Assembly (NCBI GenBank): GCA_052266715.1
Contig: JBQPRB010000005.1
Direction: 5' to 3' (one strand)
Length of the DNA stretch: 64,000 nucleotides
Origin: Jeotgalibaca sp052266715
GTDB lineage: Bacteria > Bacillota > Bacilli > Lactobacillales > Aerococcaceae
Shown in pieces: positions 33,301 through 42,628 of the stretch (the first letter of the stretch is position 1; each line of letters opens with the position of its first letter). The translations under genes and the position numbers were made by a program. The notes under the pieces are model-generated. The model was not told the DNA's origin and did not search any database. It worked only from the letters and a program-made list of their open reading frames with translations.

Positions 33301-33912
33301 ATGTGGTTAAGTTTTTATAACAAAGAAGCAGTTGGCGATACATTGATGTTGACGAATGGAGATATTACACGCTCCGAACTTTCGACAGAATCAAAAGGAA
33401 ATGTAACGCGCATTTTCAGAACGGAAACCGGGGAAACAGTCAGTTACAATGTTTTTTCCATTTCAGAAACTTTTGAACCGAACGGTAACGGTCAAGTTTT
33501 CTTGACTGATGAACAAGTTGAAAAACTAAATACGGTCATTCAGGCTGTTGGTTTCAATGATACGATTACAATTGACCGTTCGCCTAAGTTTGTGGTTGGT
33601 TACGTAAAAGAGTGTGTCCCTCATGAAGACTCTGACCATCTGAACATCACCCAAACAGAAGTCGATAACGGCGAAGTGTTACAAATTGTTTGTGGTGCCA
33701 GCAATATCAAGAAAGACCAAAAAGTTGTTGTGGCTAAACCGGGTGCTGTCATGGCTAATGGTTTGGTCATTTGGCCAGGAGAACTACGCGGCGTGGCCAG
33801 TCATGGCATGATTTGTTCCGCTAAAGAGCTCGGAGTTGAAAATCCAACGGGTAAAAAAGGTATTTTAGTACTTGATTCGGATACTGAGACTGGGAAAGCC
33901 TTTTTTGAGTAA
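33301..33912 (+). CDS. ytpR: YtpR family protein with tRNA-binding domain
   Basis: A 203-residue protein. The N-terminal half (about 1-90) is the YtpR-specific DUF4479 region, and the C-terminal half is an EMAP/tRNA-binding OB fold with VVGYVKECVPHEDSDHLNI, VCGASNI and ASHGMICSAKELG, as in the PheT N-terminus. It probably binds tRNA; the exact role is unknown. It follows ytpP after 14 nt. Confidence 0.92.
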   Translation: MWLSFYNKEAVGDTLMLTNGDITRSELSTESKGNVTRIFRTETGETVSYNVFSISETFEPNGNGQVFLTDEQVEKLNTVIQAVGFNDTITIDRSPKFVVGYVKECVPHEDSDHLNITQTEVDNGEVLQIVCGASNIKKDQKVVVAKPGAVMANGLVIWPGELRGVASHGMICSAKELGVENPTGKKGILVLDSDTETGKAFFE

Positions 33913-33914
33913 AA

Positions 33915-34550
33915 ATGAAACAGGAAGGAGTAAGTGCAGTGGTCAAAAATAAAGGGAAATTTCCTAACTATTTAATGAATACACCAGATAATAAAGAACC
34001 TGAAAAAGGTGGCCTACAGAAGCAACCATCATCGTTCGTTGCGTCTGGCATGCACAGTGTTACTCCTTCCGTTCCATTTTTGCGTGAGCATAAAAATTCT
34101 TTTCAACGCCATCAAAAGGAAAATCCTGACATGCAAATCCGGAAAGAACTTGCTTCTCAGGAACGCATTCGTCAACGTGAAGAGCGTCGGGAAAAAACGA
34201 AGCAATCGTATGCCTATTATAAAAGTCGGCGTCCCTTCAGAGCTTCGGAACTCCCTTCCATTTGGAATGCAAATTCACGGGAAGAGAAACGCGGAATTGA
34301 CTATGGCGAAATCAAGGAACAACTGTATGTTGCTCCGGATGACTTAATTTTGATTGATCTTTATCCGCCCAGAGAGACAGAGAAAAGACCGGCAACAGTA
34401 AATAAAAGAACTAATAAAGCACTGCATCGCTCACTTGGTTTGATTATGGAACAAGAACAGGCGCGTACGTGGACACAGCGCCAGGTCGTTCAAAAACCAT
34501 CGGTAACCAATGGAGTAAAATCTTTCTTTGATGAAATGAATGAAAACTAG
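33915..34550 (+). CDS. SftA-like N-terminal fragment in the sftA position
   Basis: A 211-residue, basic, low-complexity protein without recognisable catalytic domain. It sits between ytpR and murC, where Bacillus relatives encode the FtsK-type DNA translocase SftA. The stretch YYKSRRPFRASELPS (about residues 94-108) resembles the N-terminal linker of SftA, but no Walker A, Walker B or FtsK motor sequence follows. It may be a relic or a shortened regulator that kept the N-terminal part. The likely start is the ATG here, 3 nt after the ytpR stop, with AAAAATG context; a GTG at 33940 after AGGAGTAAG is a good alternative. Confidence 0.55.
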   Translation: MKQEGVSAVVKNKGKFPNYLMNTPDNKEPEKGGLQKQPSSFVASGMHSVTPSVPFLREHKNSFQRHQKENPDMQIRKELASQERIRQREERREKTKQSYAYYKSRRPFRASELPSIWNANSREEKRGIDYGEIKEQLYVAPDDLILIDLYPPRETEKRPATVNKRTNKALHRSLGLIMEQEQARTWTQRQVVQKPSVTNGVKSFFDEMNEN

Positions 34551-34553
34551 CAT

Positions 34554-34581
34554 TTGCTTTTTGCAAAATAAGTGTTATAAT
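34554..34581 (+). promoter_or_regulatory. Promoter of murC
   Basis: TTGCTT (34554-34559), 16-nt spacer, TATAAT (34576-34581), directly after the stop codon of the preceding ORF. Confidence 0.7.
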
Positions 34582-34633
34582 TTCGTGGGAAATTTTATCA
34601 GTGAAGCTGACTTTAGTTTAGTGGAGGAATCGA

Positions 34634-35965
34634 ATGAATAATCAAAATATATACCACTTTGTTGGTATAAAAGGATCCGGTATGAGTGCATTGGCTATCA
34701 TCTTGCATGGCAAAGGATTGAACGTACAAGGTTCAGATGTTGAAACCTACTTTTTTACACAAAAAGGTCTGGACGATTTAAACATACCTATCTACCCATT
34801 TACAAAAGAAAATATCAAACCAGGTATGATTGTGATTGCTGGGAATGCATTTCCTGATACGCATGAAGAGATTGTTCGTGCGAAGGAGTTGGGACTGGAA
34901 GTCGTTCGCTACCACAATTTTATCGGAACATTTATTAAAGATTTTACGAGTGTGGCTATTACTGGCTCACATGGTAAAACAAGTACGACTGGTTTATTGT
35001 CACACGTTTTAAGTGGGATTGAACCAACAAGTTATTTAATCGGGGATGGAACAGGATTCGGTCGCCAAGATGCGGATTTCTTTGTCTTGGAAGCTTGTGA
35101 ATACCGTCGCCATTTCTTGGCATATTCTCCTGATTATGCAATTATTACCAATATTGATTTTGACCACCCTGATTATTATAAAGATATTAATGACGTTGTT
35201 TCGGCTTTTGAAGAGTTTTCACATCAAGTTGGTAAAGGTTTGATTGCATGCGGCGATGATCCTTACATGGACCAAATCAAAGCAGAAGCGCCCATCTATC
35301 TATATGGATTGGGTGAAAACAATGATGTCGTGGCATCGAATATCGAAAAAACTACAGAAGGTAGCACTTTTGATGTTACGATTCGTGGCGAATTCTACGG
35401 TCGTTTCACTATTCCGACTTTCGGAAACCACAACATCTTGAATTCATTGGCAGTTATCACTTTCACTTATTTGGAAGGTTTGCCAAAAGATGCCGTACAG
35501 GCACAGTTGGACACTTTTGGGGGCGTAAAACGCCGCTTTAGTGAAAAGACTGTAGGGGACATGGTTTTGATTGATGACTATGCGCATCACCCCCAAGAAA
35601 TCAAGGCTACACTGGATGCAGCGAGACAAAAATATCCAGAAAAAGAAATTATTGCCGTTTTCCAACCGCATACATTCACACGTACCATCGCATTGTTGAG
35701 CGAATTTGCGGAATCATTGAATGTGGCAGATGCTGTTTATCTATGTGATATTTTTGCATCAGCACGTGAACAAAGCGGTACCGTTTCGATTCAGGATTTG
35801 GCTGACAAAGTTGAAAAGGGAGCAGAAGTGCTTTCTTTGGAAAACCTGTCACCGTTAATGCAATACAAAAATGCGGTTATCCTATTCATGGGAGCGGGCG
35901 ACGTTCAAAAATTCGGAAAAGCATATGAAGAATTATTGAATCACAGCATCAAACGTGTAAATTAA
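34634..35965 (+). CDS. murC: UDP-N-acetylmuramate--L-alanine ligase MurC
   Basis: A 443-residue cytoplasmic ligase adding L-Ala to UDP-MurNAc in peptidoglycan synthesis. N-terminal substrate-binding motif HFVGIKGSGMSALA, P-loop ITGSHGKTSTTGL near residues 112-124, EACEYRRHFL, and the C-terminal domain motif IDDYAHHPQEIKAT. GGAGG precedes the ATG. It has its own promoter and a clear terminator downstream. Confidence 0.97.
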   Translation: MNNQNIYHFVGIKGSGMSALAIILHGKGLNVQGSDVETYFFTQKGLDDLNIPIYPFTKENIKPGMIVIAGNAFPDTHEEIVRAKELGLEVVRYHNFIGTFIKDFTSVAITGSHGKTSTTGLLSHVLSGIEPTSYLIGDGTGFGRQDADFFVLEACEYRRHFLAYSPDYAIITNIDFDHPDYYKDINDVVSAFEEFSHQVGKGLIACGDDPYMDQIKAEAPIYLYGLGENNDVVASNIEKTTEGSTFDVTIRGEFYGRFTIPTFGNHNILNSLAVITFTYLEGLPKDAVQAQLDTFGGVKRRFSEKTVGDMVLIDDYAHHPQEIKATLDAARQKYPEKEIIAVFQPHTFTRTIALLSEFAESLNVADAVYLCDIFASAREQSGTVSIQDLADKVEKGAEVLSLENLSPLMQYKNAVILFMGAGDVQKFGKAYEELLNHSIKRVN

Positions 35966-35979
35966 TAAACAGCATTTCG

Positions 35980-36009
35980 AGTCAGGGCAAAAATGTCCTG
36001 GCTTTTTTT
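35980..36009 (+). terminator. Terminator of murC
   Basis: AGTCAGGGC (35980-35988) pairs with GTCCTGGCT (35994-36002, with G-U pairs), followed by seven T. Confidence 0.85.
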
Positions 36010-36045
36010 AATTCTGCGCATCTTTTGCTAAAATAGCCCGCATCA

Positions 36046-36105
36046 TGCAGACTATTTAAAAAAGTCTGCACGTAGTAATGGAAAATGGGCATAGCCATGC
36101 AGACT
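36046..36105. repeat. Alternating inverted-repeat array, AGTCTGCA family, 3-4 half-sites
   Basis: TGCAGACT 36046, AGTCTGCA 36063, TGCAGACT 36098; a degenerate copy (ATTCTGCG, 36011) may be a fourth member upstream. It lies after the murC terminator and before the promoter of the hotdog gene. Same core as the array at 55605-55698. Confidence 0.72.
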
Positions 36106-36130
36106 TCAAAATGAAATCAACTCACATCCT

Positions 36131-36158
36131 TTGAAACCCCTTCGCTATTTGTTAAAAT
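36131..36158 (+). promoter_or_regulatory. Promoter of the hotdog-fold gene
   Basis: TTGAAA (36131-36136), 16-nt spacer, TAAAAT (36153-36158); the start codon is 38 nt downstream. Confidence 0.65.
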
Positions 36159-36195
36159 AGAAGTAATCTCATTGAGTACGGAAAGGTAGGATGGC

Positions 36196-36651
36196 ATGGC
36201 ACTGAAAGATATAAAAATTGGAAAAACAATTGACGAAATTCAGGAAGGGGATTCCTTGACGGTAACTGAAATAATTGAGACCCGGGATGTGCTGCTCTAT
36301 CTGGGACTAACCAACGACGACAATCCGTTGTACATCCAGTACGATTATTCTCAGGAAACGACTTATCATAAACCGTTAGTACCAACCGTCTTGCTGGTTG
36401 GCATTATTACGAGCAATATTTCCAAGCACCTACCTGGACCTGGTTCACACATTGTGGACCTGTCCATTGACCTGATTGAACCTATTTACCACAACGTAAC
36501 CATCACCTTTGACTTCACGGTGAAACGGCTTGACGAAAGGCGTGAACAAGTGACCATTTTTGTCGAAGGAAATAGTTTGGAAGGGACGCGTTTGGTTGAA
36601 GCGGAATTAATTGTTGCAACCCCGCAAAAACTGATTTTACCCAATGAATAG
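36196..36651 (+). CDS. MaoC-like hotdog protein with altered hydratase motif
   Basis: A 151-residue hotdog-fold protein. The segment TNDDNPLYIQYDYSQET followed by PLVPTVLLVGIITS aligns with the R-hydratase motif of MaoC dehydratases (D-x-N-P-x-H ... P-x-x-x-G-M). Here the position of the catalytic histidine is Tyr (NPLY), so hydratase activity is doubtful, although Asp and Asn are kept. The C-terminal half follows the hotdog pattern (IVDLSIDLIEPIYHNVTI). Substrate unknown; a CoA-ester or lipid-related role is possible. Position before polA is fixed by 33 nt. Confidence 0.7.
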   Translation: MALKDIKIGKTIDEIQEGDSLTVTEIIETRDVLLYLGLTNDDNPLYIQYDYSQETTYHKPLVPTVLLVGIITSNISKHLPGPGSHIVDLSIDLIEPIYHNVTITFDFTVKRLDERREQVTIFVEGNSLEGTRLVEAELIVATPQKLILPNE

Positions 36652-36684
36652 AAATCAGAATAAATAAGTTAGGATGTTAATAAA

Positions 36685-39336
36685 ATGGCAGATAAAAAGA
36701 AATTATTATTGTTGGATGGGAGCAGTCTTGCTTTCCGTTCGTTTTACGGACTTTTGGATCTGAACCGATTCAAAAATCAAAACGGACTCCATACCAATGC
36801 ACTATACGCATTTAACCGTATCTTGACTCGTCTATTCGAAGTTGAAGAACCGACACATATGTTGGTCGCTTTTGATGCGGGTAAAACAACGTTTCGGACC
36901 GAGTTTTTTGAAGACTATAAAGGCGGTCGCCAGACCATGCCATCCGAATTGGCAGAGCAGTGGCCCTACTTTAATGTTTTGATCGAAGCCAAGGGTTCCA
37001 AGACCTATGAACTTGCCAATTACGAGGCTGATGACATTATCGGAACCTATGCCCGCATGGCTGAAAAAGAAGGTTACGAAGTCGTAATCATTACCGGCGA
37101 CAAGGATTTGACGCAACTTGCGACCGATAAAACGCGGGTTGATATCACTGTCAAAGGCGTTTCCGATTTAAAAAGTTACACACCGGAATCAATCCGTGAA
37201 GAAATGGGTATAGAACCCCTTCAAATCATTGATATGAAAGGCCTGATGGGTGACTCTTCCGATAACTACCCCGGCGTAACCAAAGTCGGTGAGAAAACAG
37301 CATTGAAACTATTGAAGGAATATGGCAGTATCGAAAACCTTTATGAAAATATCGACGCCATGAAAAAAAGCAAGATGAAGGAAAACCTGATCAACGATAA
37401 AGAGCAAGCCTTCATGAGTAAAAAACTGGCGACCATCGACCTCGCTACACCTGTTGACTACGCACTTGAAGATTTAAAACTTTCAGGGGAAGATAAAGAG
37501 CAATTAGCTACTTTCTACCGCGAAATGAACTTTAACACGTTCCTGCGCGAATTGGATCATACGGAAGAGGATGTTTCCGATTCTTTCGAAACCATTACTT
37601 ACACTGCACTGGATGCTATTACCGAGGCACATTTTACGGAAGAAATGACTTTGTATGTTGAAATGTTGGAAGATAATTATCACTATGGAAAGATTGTGGC
37701 TGTGGCATGGGGAGATGAAAACACCATTTATACCGCTACACCCGAAACTGTCAAAAATAGTGAGGTCTTCAAAACTTGGGCGAATGATGCCACAATGAAA
37801 AAAGCCGTCTATGATGCAAAACGCACGAAAGTCATGTTGCACTATGCAGGCATCGAACTGAACGGGATTGACTTTGACACGGTATTGGCTTCCTACATCA
37901 TCAATACCAAAGACACAGGTCGGGATATTGCGGCGATTGCACAGGAATATGGCTACACGGAAGTTTCTTATGACGAAACGGTTTACGGTAAAGGGGCAAA
38001 ACAAGCTGTTCCTGAAGATAAAGCTATTGTTTTCGAACATTTGGCCCGTAAAATCAAGGCTATCCAGACTCTCCGACCACAATTGCTTGCCGAGTTTGAA
38101 AAGAATAACTTGACCGATTTGTACTTTGATATGGAGTTACCTTTGGCAATTATTTTAGCGGAAATGGAAATGACCGGTATTACTGTTCAACCAGAACGAC
38201 TGGAAACCATGAAAGAAGAATTCGCCATTCGTTTGTCTGATATTGAGGCCGATATTTATAAAGAAGCGGGTGAAGAATTCAACATCAATTCGCCTAAGCA
38301 ACTGAGTGTGATCCTCTTTGAAAAAATGGGCTTACCGGTTATCAAGAAAACAAAAACAGGCTACTCAACAGCTGTGGATGTTTTGGAAAAACTAAGTGCC
38401 TCGGCACCGATTGCCCAAATGATTCTGGATTATCGCCAATTGGCCAAATTGCAATCAACCTACGTTGAAGGACTGTTGAAATTCATCAAACCTGAAACTG
38501 GAAAAATCCATACTATTTATACACAGACACTGACGCAGACCGGTCGTTTGAGTTCCAATGATCCTAACCTCCAAAACATTCCGGTCAGGATGGAAGAAGG
38601 ACGTAAAATCCGTCAGGCATTCGTGCCATCAGAACCGGGCTGGCAAATCTTTGCATCTGACTATTCGCAAATCGAGTTACGGGTATTAGCCCATATTTCT
38701 GGAGACGAACACATGAAAGAGGCGTTTGTTGAAGGTCAGGATATCCATACCTCTACAGCAATGCGCGTCTTTGGTATTGAAAACGAAGAGGAAGTAACCG
38801 GCAATGTGCGTCGTCAGGCCAAAGCTGTAAACTTCGGGATTGTCTATGGGATTTCCGATTATGGCCTTTCCCAAAACTTGGGCATTTCCAGACCACAAGC
38901 AAAGGCGTTCATCGACACTTATTTTGAAAAATATCCCGGTATTAAACAATTTATGACGGATATCGTTGCGGAAGCGAAAGAAAAAGGCTATGTGGAAACC
39001 TTGTTCCACCGCCGTCGCTATCTACCGGATATTAATAGCAGCAACTTCAACTTGCGTTCTTTTGCCGAAAGAACGGCAATCAATTCACCTATTCAGGGTT
39101 CAGCGGCTGATATTCTGAAAGTAGCGATGATCCGGATGAACAAAGCTTTAAAAGATAATAATCTGAAAACACGCATGTTACTGCAAGTACACGATGAGTT
39201 GATCTTTGAATGTCCACCTGAAGAAATTGAAACACTTGAAAAACTGGTGCCGGAAATTATGGAAAACGCAGTCTCTTTATCGGTACCTTTGTTGGTGGAT
39301 AGTCATTATGGAAATAGCTGGTACGAAGCGAAGTAG
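36685..39336 (+). CDS. polA: DNA polymerase I
   Basis: An 883-residue family A polymerase for Okazaki fragment processing and repair. The N-terminal 5' nuclease domain (about 1-290) shows LLLDGSSLAFRSFYGL, YEADDIIGT and DSSDNYPGV. The middle 3'-5' exonuclease-like domain (about 300-480) has lost the DxE metal ligands (LYVEML), as is usual in Gram-positives. The polymerase domain shows motif A DYSQIELRVLAH, motif B RRQAKAVNFGIVYG and motif C QVHDELIFE. No terminator separates it from the following MFS gene. Confidence 0.97.
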   Translation: MADKKKLLLLDGSSLAFRSFYGLLDLNRFKNQNGLHTNALYAFNRILTRLFEVEEPTHMLVAFDAGKTTFRTEFFEDYKGGRQTMPSELAEQWPYFNVLIEAKGSKTYELANYEADDIIGTYARMAEKEGYEVVIITGDKDLTQLATDKTRVDITVKGVSDLKSYTPESIREEMGIEPLQIIDMKGLMGDSSDNYPGVTKVGEKTALKLLKEYGSIENLYENIDAMKKSKMKENLINDKEQAFMSKKLATIDLATPVDYALEDLKLSGEDKEQLATFYREMNFNTFLRELDHTEEDVSDSFETITYTALDAITEAHFTEEMTLYVEMLEDNYHYGKIVAVAWGDENTIYTATPETVKNSEVFKTWANDATMKKAVYDAKRTKVMLHYAGIELNGIDFDTVLASYIINTKDTGRDIAAIAQEYGYTEVSYDETVYGKGAKQAVPEDKAIVFEHLARKIKAIQTLRPQLLAEFEKNNLTDLYFDMELPLAIILAEMEMTGITVQPERLETMKEEFAIRLSDIEADIYKEAGEEFNINSPKQLSVILFEKMGLPVIKKTKTGYSTAVDVLEKLSASAPIAQMILDYRQLAKLQSTYVEGLLKFIKPETGKIHTIYTQTLTQTGRLSSNDPNLQNIPVRMEEGRKIRQAFVPSEPGWQIFASDYSQIELRVLAHISGDEHMKEAFVEGQDIHTSTAMRVFGIENEEEVTGNVRRQAKAVNFGIVYGISDYGLSQNLGISRPQAKAFIDTYFEKYPGIKQFMTDIVAEAKEKGYVETLFHRRRYLPDINSSNFNLRSFAERTAINSPIQGSAADILKVAMIRMNKALKDNNLKTRMLLQVHDELIFECPPEEIETLEKLVPEIMENAVSLSVPLLVDSHYGNSWYEAK

Positions 39337-39373
39337 TTAAAGGCACGGGGTCGTTTCCAAGGAGGAGATTCAA

Positions 39374-40660
39374 ATGAAAAAGGCATCACCTTTTTACGGA
39401 TGGATGATTGTTCTAGGAGCGGTCATATATTTAGCTCTTTCGGCACCAATCGCTGTTTCTTTAACGGGATTATTTGCCACAGCCATCACAGAAGACACGG
39501 GTGTTTCGCTGAGCCAGTTTACATTGGCGAATACCATGATGCAGGGTGTCGGTATTTTGTTGGCACCTGTCGCATCACGGTTACTTAGTACGAGGCATTT
39601 CAAGAAAATTCACTTGGCAATGACAATCGTTTATGGCGTTGCCATTGCCTCGCTGGGTTTTTCGAATCACCTGTTGGTCTATTATTTAATCTCGATTCTA
39701 ATGGGCATTTCATATGTTTTTGTCGGTATCATTCCGGTTGCCATGATGGTCAGTAATTGGTTTGAATTTCAACGTGGAAAAGCCATGAGCCTAGCCATGA
39801 CTGGCTTGAGCGTGGGTGGGGCCATCTTTGGTCCACTCGTTTCCAAATGGATTTCAAACTATGGCTGGCGAAATACGTATCTGATTTATGGGATGATGTT
39901 GCTTGCAATTGGTATACCTGTTTCGCTTTTTATTTATCAGCGCCTACCAGAAGACAAAGGGCTCACGAAGTTGACTGGCAACGGAAAAATAAATAAATCC
40001 CCGGTTCTTGATAGTCTGCAAATTTATCTGAGTGGACGGGAGTCAGTAGGTAAATCATTTTTCACTTTGTTGATTATCGGGATGTTATTTGCGGGATTGA
40101 TAAATGGTGGGGGACTGGGACAATTTCCCCGGGCTTTCACTTTGTGGCACGGTGCTGCGTTTGGGTCGTTATTAATCTCGGTTTATTCGATTGTCGGAAT
40201 TTTTGGTAAATTGTTGTTGGGCTGGCTGGATGATAAATTTGGCATTAAAGTAGCGATCATATACAGTGCGGGCTCACTGGCACTGGTTTATGCATTTATG
40301 TTATTTTCGAGCCAGGCATGGGCTGCTGTTTTAGCCGCTGTTTTGTTCGGGACAGCCAATTCCATTGGAACCGTAGTGGGACCCTTATTGGTGGCTTCCC
40401 TGTATACACCAGAAAATTACGCGGGCGCCTATGGCATGGTACAAAGTGCCCAACAAGCAGGGATGACCCTGGGATCGATTACTGTGGCAACGATTTTCGA
40501 TTTAACCGGAGGATATCAAGTAGCCTGGACATTGTTTATAGTCTTGGCTTCACTGGTATTGGTGATGTGGCTACCAGCCCTTAAGTTGAGTCAAAAGTAT
40601 CAAATCACGAATTTTGAAAAAGAAAGAAGAGATGCATATGCCGGAACTACCAGAAGTTGA
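39374..40660 (+). CDS. Major facilitator superfamily transporter
   Basis: A 428-residue, 12-helix MFS permease resembling the oxalate/formate antiporter (OFA) and monocarboxylate group: N-terminal FYGWMIVLGAVIYLAL, the loop 2-3 region RLLSTRHFKKIH, a central hydrophilic loop (about 195-225) and a repeat of the pattern in the second half. The substrate cannot be read from sequence; organic acids are the best guess. GGAGGAG precedes the ATG. Its last 23 nt overlap mutM, so it is embedded in the polA-mutM operon. Confidence 0.85.
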   Translation: MKKASPFYGWMIVLGAVIYLALSAPIAVSLTGLFATAITEDTGVSLSQFTLANTMMQGVGILLAPVASRLLSTRHFKKIHLAMTIVYGVAIASLGFSNHLLVYYLISILMGISYVFVGIIPVAMMVSNWFEFQRGKAMSLAMTGLSVGGAIFGPLVSKWISNYGWRNTYLIYGMMLLAIGIPVSLFIYQRLPEDKGLTKLTGNGKINKSPVLDSLQIYLSGRESVGKSFFTLLIIGMLFAGLINGGGLGQFPRAFTLWHGAAFGSLLISVYSIVGIFGKLLLGWLDDKFGIKVAIIYSAGSLALVYAFMLFSSQAWAAVLAAVLFGTANSIGTVVGPLLVASLYTPENYAGAYGMVQSAQQAGMTLGSITVATIFDLTGGYQVAWTLFIVLASLVLVMWLPALKLSQKYQITNFEKERRDAYAGTTRS

Positions 40661-41498
40661 GACGGTTCGAAAAGGCTTGAACCAACTCGTGGCGGGCGCA
40701 ACCATTACGAGTGTGGATGTTTTTTGGAATCGTATGATTACCCCTCCGTTTTCTTCTGAACGCTTTCAGGAAGAATTGATCGGGGAGCAGATTCATACGA
40801 TTGAACGGCGTGGCAAGTATTTAATTTTTTTATTGGATAACTGGGCGATGATTTCCCATTTACGGATGGAAGGCAAATTTACCGTTACGAAAACGGGCGA
40901 GCCGTATCAAAAACATACCCATGTTGTTTTTCATTTAGCGGATAACCGCGATTTGCGGTACTTGGATGTTCGAAAATTTGGCCGTTTTTCCTTAGTGCCG
41001 ATTGATAAAAAAGAAAAATATGCACCCATTGAGAATCTGGGTCCTGAGCCGACACCTATCCAATTTACCTTGGATAATTTCCACGATAAACTTTCGCGGA
41101 CCGGACGCTCGATTAAAGCAGTGATTCTAGATCAACATGTGGTTGCAGGGGTCGGAAATATTTATGCAGACGAGTCGTTATTTCAGGCAAAAATCAACCC
41201 CATGAAACCAGCGAATCAATTGAACGAAGGGGAGACCAAGCGCCTTCGTGATGCGATTATCGACGTCATTGCCAATGCGGTGGAAGCCGGCGGGACGACT
41301 ATCCGTACCTATAAGAATACGCTGGGTGAAGCGGGTAAATTCCAGGTAAAATTGAACGTCTATGGTAAAACAAACCAGGCTTGTCCGAGATGTGGCACGC
41401 CGATTGAAAAGACAAAAGTGGCGCAGCGTGGGACCCACTATTGCCCGCATTGCCAAGGTTCCATCGATTTGTATGAAAAAAAGGAGCCCAAAGGATGA
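40638..41498 (+). CDS. mutM: Formamidopyrimidine-DNA glycosylase MutM (Fpg)
   Basis: A 286-residue base excision repair enzyme removing 8-oxoguanine and formamidopyrimidines. The mature N-terminal proline follows the start Met (PELPEVETVRKGL), which fixes the start at 40638 although the frame is open from 40614. Further motifs: HLRMEGKF, GVGNIYADESLF and the C-terminal zinc finger (CPRCGTP ... YCPHCQ). The 5' end overlaps the MFS gene by 23 nt and the stop overlaps coaE by 4 nt. Confidence 0.97.
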   Translation: MPELPEVETVRKGLNQLVAGATITSVDVFWNRMITPPFSSERFQEELIGEQIHTIERRGKYLIFLLDNWAMISHLRMEGKFTVTKTGEPYQKHTHVVFHLADNRDLRYLDVRKFGRFSLVPIDKKEKYAPIENLGPEPTPIQFTLDNFHDKLSRTGRSIKAVILDQHVVAGVGNIYADESLFQAKINPMKPANQLNEGETKRLRDAIIDVIANAVEAGGTTIRTYKNTLGEAGKFQVKLNVYGKTNQACPRCGTPIEKTKVAQRGTHYCPHCQGSIDLYEKKEPKG

Positions 41499-42091
41499 CA
41501 TTTATACTAGGCTTAACAGGCGGTATCGCGACCGGTAAATCAACGGTGTCGCGATATTTTGCCGAAAAGGGCATTCCGGTGGTGGATGCTGATTTGGCGG
41601 CACGGAAAGTCGTTGAACCGGGAACAGAAGGACTGGCAGGTATCGTTTCCCATTTTGGTCCTGCTATCTTAAATATGGTTGGCACCTTAAACCGGAAAAA
41701 GTTAGGTTCGATTATTTTTGCCGATGAAGCCAAAAGACAGGTATTGAATCAAACACTACAAAACCATATCCAGAGACAAATTCACAATGAAACACAGGAA
41801 CTATTAGAAAAAAAACACCCTTTAATTGTTCTGGATATTCCCTTGCTGTTTGAATCTGGGTATGACAAGAATTGTGATGCTGTTATGGTCGTATACACGA
41901 CGCCGGAGGTACAAAAAAAACGTTTGATGGCACGAAACAATTTAACGGAACAAGAAGCCAAAGACCGAATGGCCAGTCAAATCGCGATTGATGATAAAAA
42001 AAATCTGGCTGACATTGTGATTGATAATAATGGTTCACTTGAAGCGACCTATGAACAAGTTGATAAGTGGCTTAAAAATCAAAATAAATAG
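41495..42091 (+). CDS. coaE: Dephospho-CoA kinase CoaE
   Basis: A 198-residue P-loop kinase for the last step of coenzyme A synthesis. P-loop LTGGIATGKSTVS near residues 6-18, VVDADLAARKVVEPG, and the CoA-binding stretch LIVLDIPLLFESGYD. The start ATG overlaps the mutM stop (ATGA), so the two are translationally coupled, an arrangement common in Firmicutes. Confidence 0.97.
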   Translation: MTFILGLTGGIATGKSTVSRYFAEKGIPVVDADLAARKVVEPGTEGLAGIVSHFGPAILNMVGTLNRKKLGSIIFADEAKRQVLNQTLQNHIQRQIHNETQELLEKKHPLIVLDIPLLFESGYDKNCDAVMVVYTTPEVQKKRLMARNNLTEQEAKDRMASQIAIDDKKNLADIVIDNNGSLEATYEQVDKWLKNQNK

Positions 42092-42145
42092 CCATTATTG
42101 TGGTATACTAGCTACAGAAAATGACTAGAAAGGGGTATGGAGAAG

Positions 42146-42628
42146 ATGCAATGTCCAAAATGCCAATATAATGGATCTCGAGTTGTGGACAGCCGCCCCG
42201 TGGAAGAAAATAATTCCATTCGCCGCCGTCGTGAGTGCGAAAGATGCCATCATCGCTTTACGACATTTGAACGGATTGAACAAACGCCACTTCTCGTTAT
42301 CAAGAAAAATGGTACCCGTGAAGAATTCAGCCGCGAAAAATTATTACGTGGTCTGATACGTTCAAGTGAAAAGCGTCCAATCAAATTGGAACAATTAGAA
42401 GAGATAGTCGACCAAGTCGAACGTGAATTGCGTGCGACCGGAGAGAATGAAGTTCCAAGCATGGTTATTGGCGAACATGTAATGGATCATTTAGCTAAAA
42501 TTGACGATGTCGCCTACATCCGCTTTGCGAGTGTGTACCGTCAGTTTTCCGATCGGGAAACCTTCCTGGCTGAATTACAAAATCTTGAGAAAAAGAACCG
42601 CCCAGATGTAGAGGAGCGTAATGAATGA
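42146..42628 (+). CDS. nrdR: Transcriptional repressor NrdR
   Basis: A 160-residue ATP/dATP-responsive repressor of ribonucleotide reductase genes. The zinc ribbon is visible as Cys3, Cys6, Cys31 and Cys34 and is followed by the ATP-cone domain (about 50-140: LVIKKNGTREEFSREKLLRG). The ATG at 42146 gives the family's usual first residues (MQCPKC) and lies 10 nt after AAGGGG; an earlier ATG (42137) is too close to that site. The stop overlaps the dnaB start. nrdR-dnaB-dnaI order as in Bacillus. Confidence 0.96.
   Translation: MQCPKCQYNGSRVVDSRPVEENNSIRRRRECERCHHRFTTFERIEQTPLLVIKKNGTREEFSREKLLRGLIRSSEKRPIKLEQLEEIVDQVERELRATGENEVPSMVIGEHVMDHLAKIDDVAYIRFASVYRQFSDRETFLAELQNLEKKNRPDVEERNE

Noticed and set aside
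37504..38082. 192-codon minus-strand ORF inside polA
   Set aside because: Shadow of polA with no homologous pattern, promoter or ribosome site.
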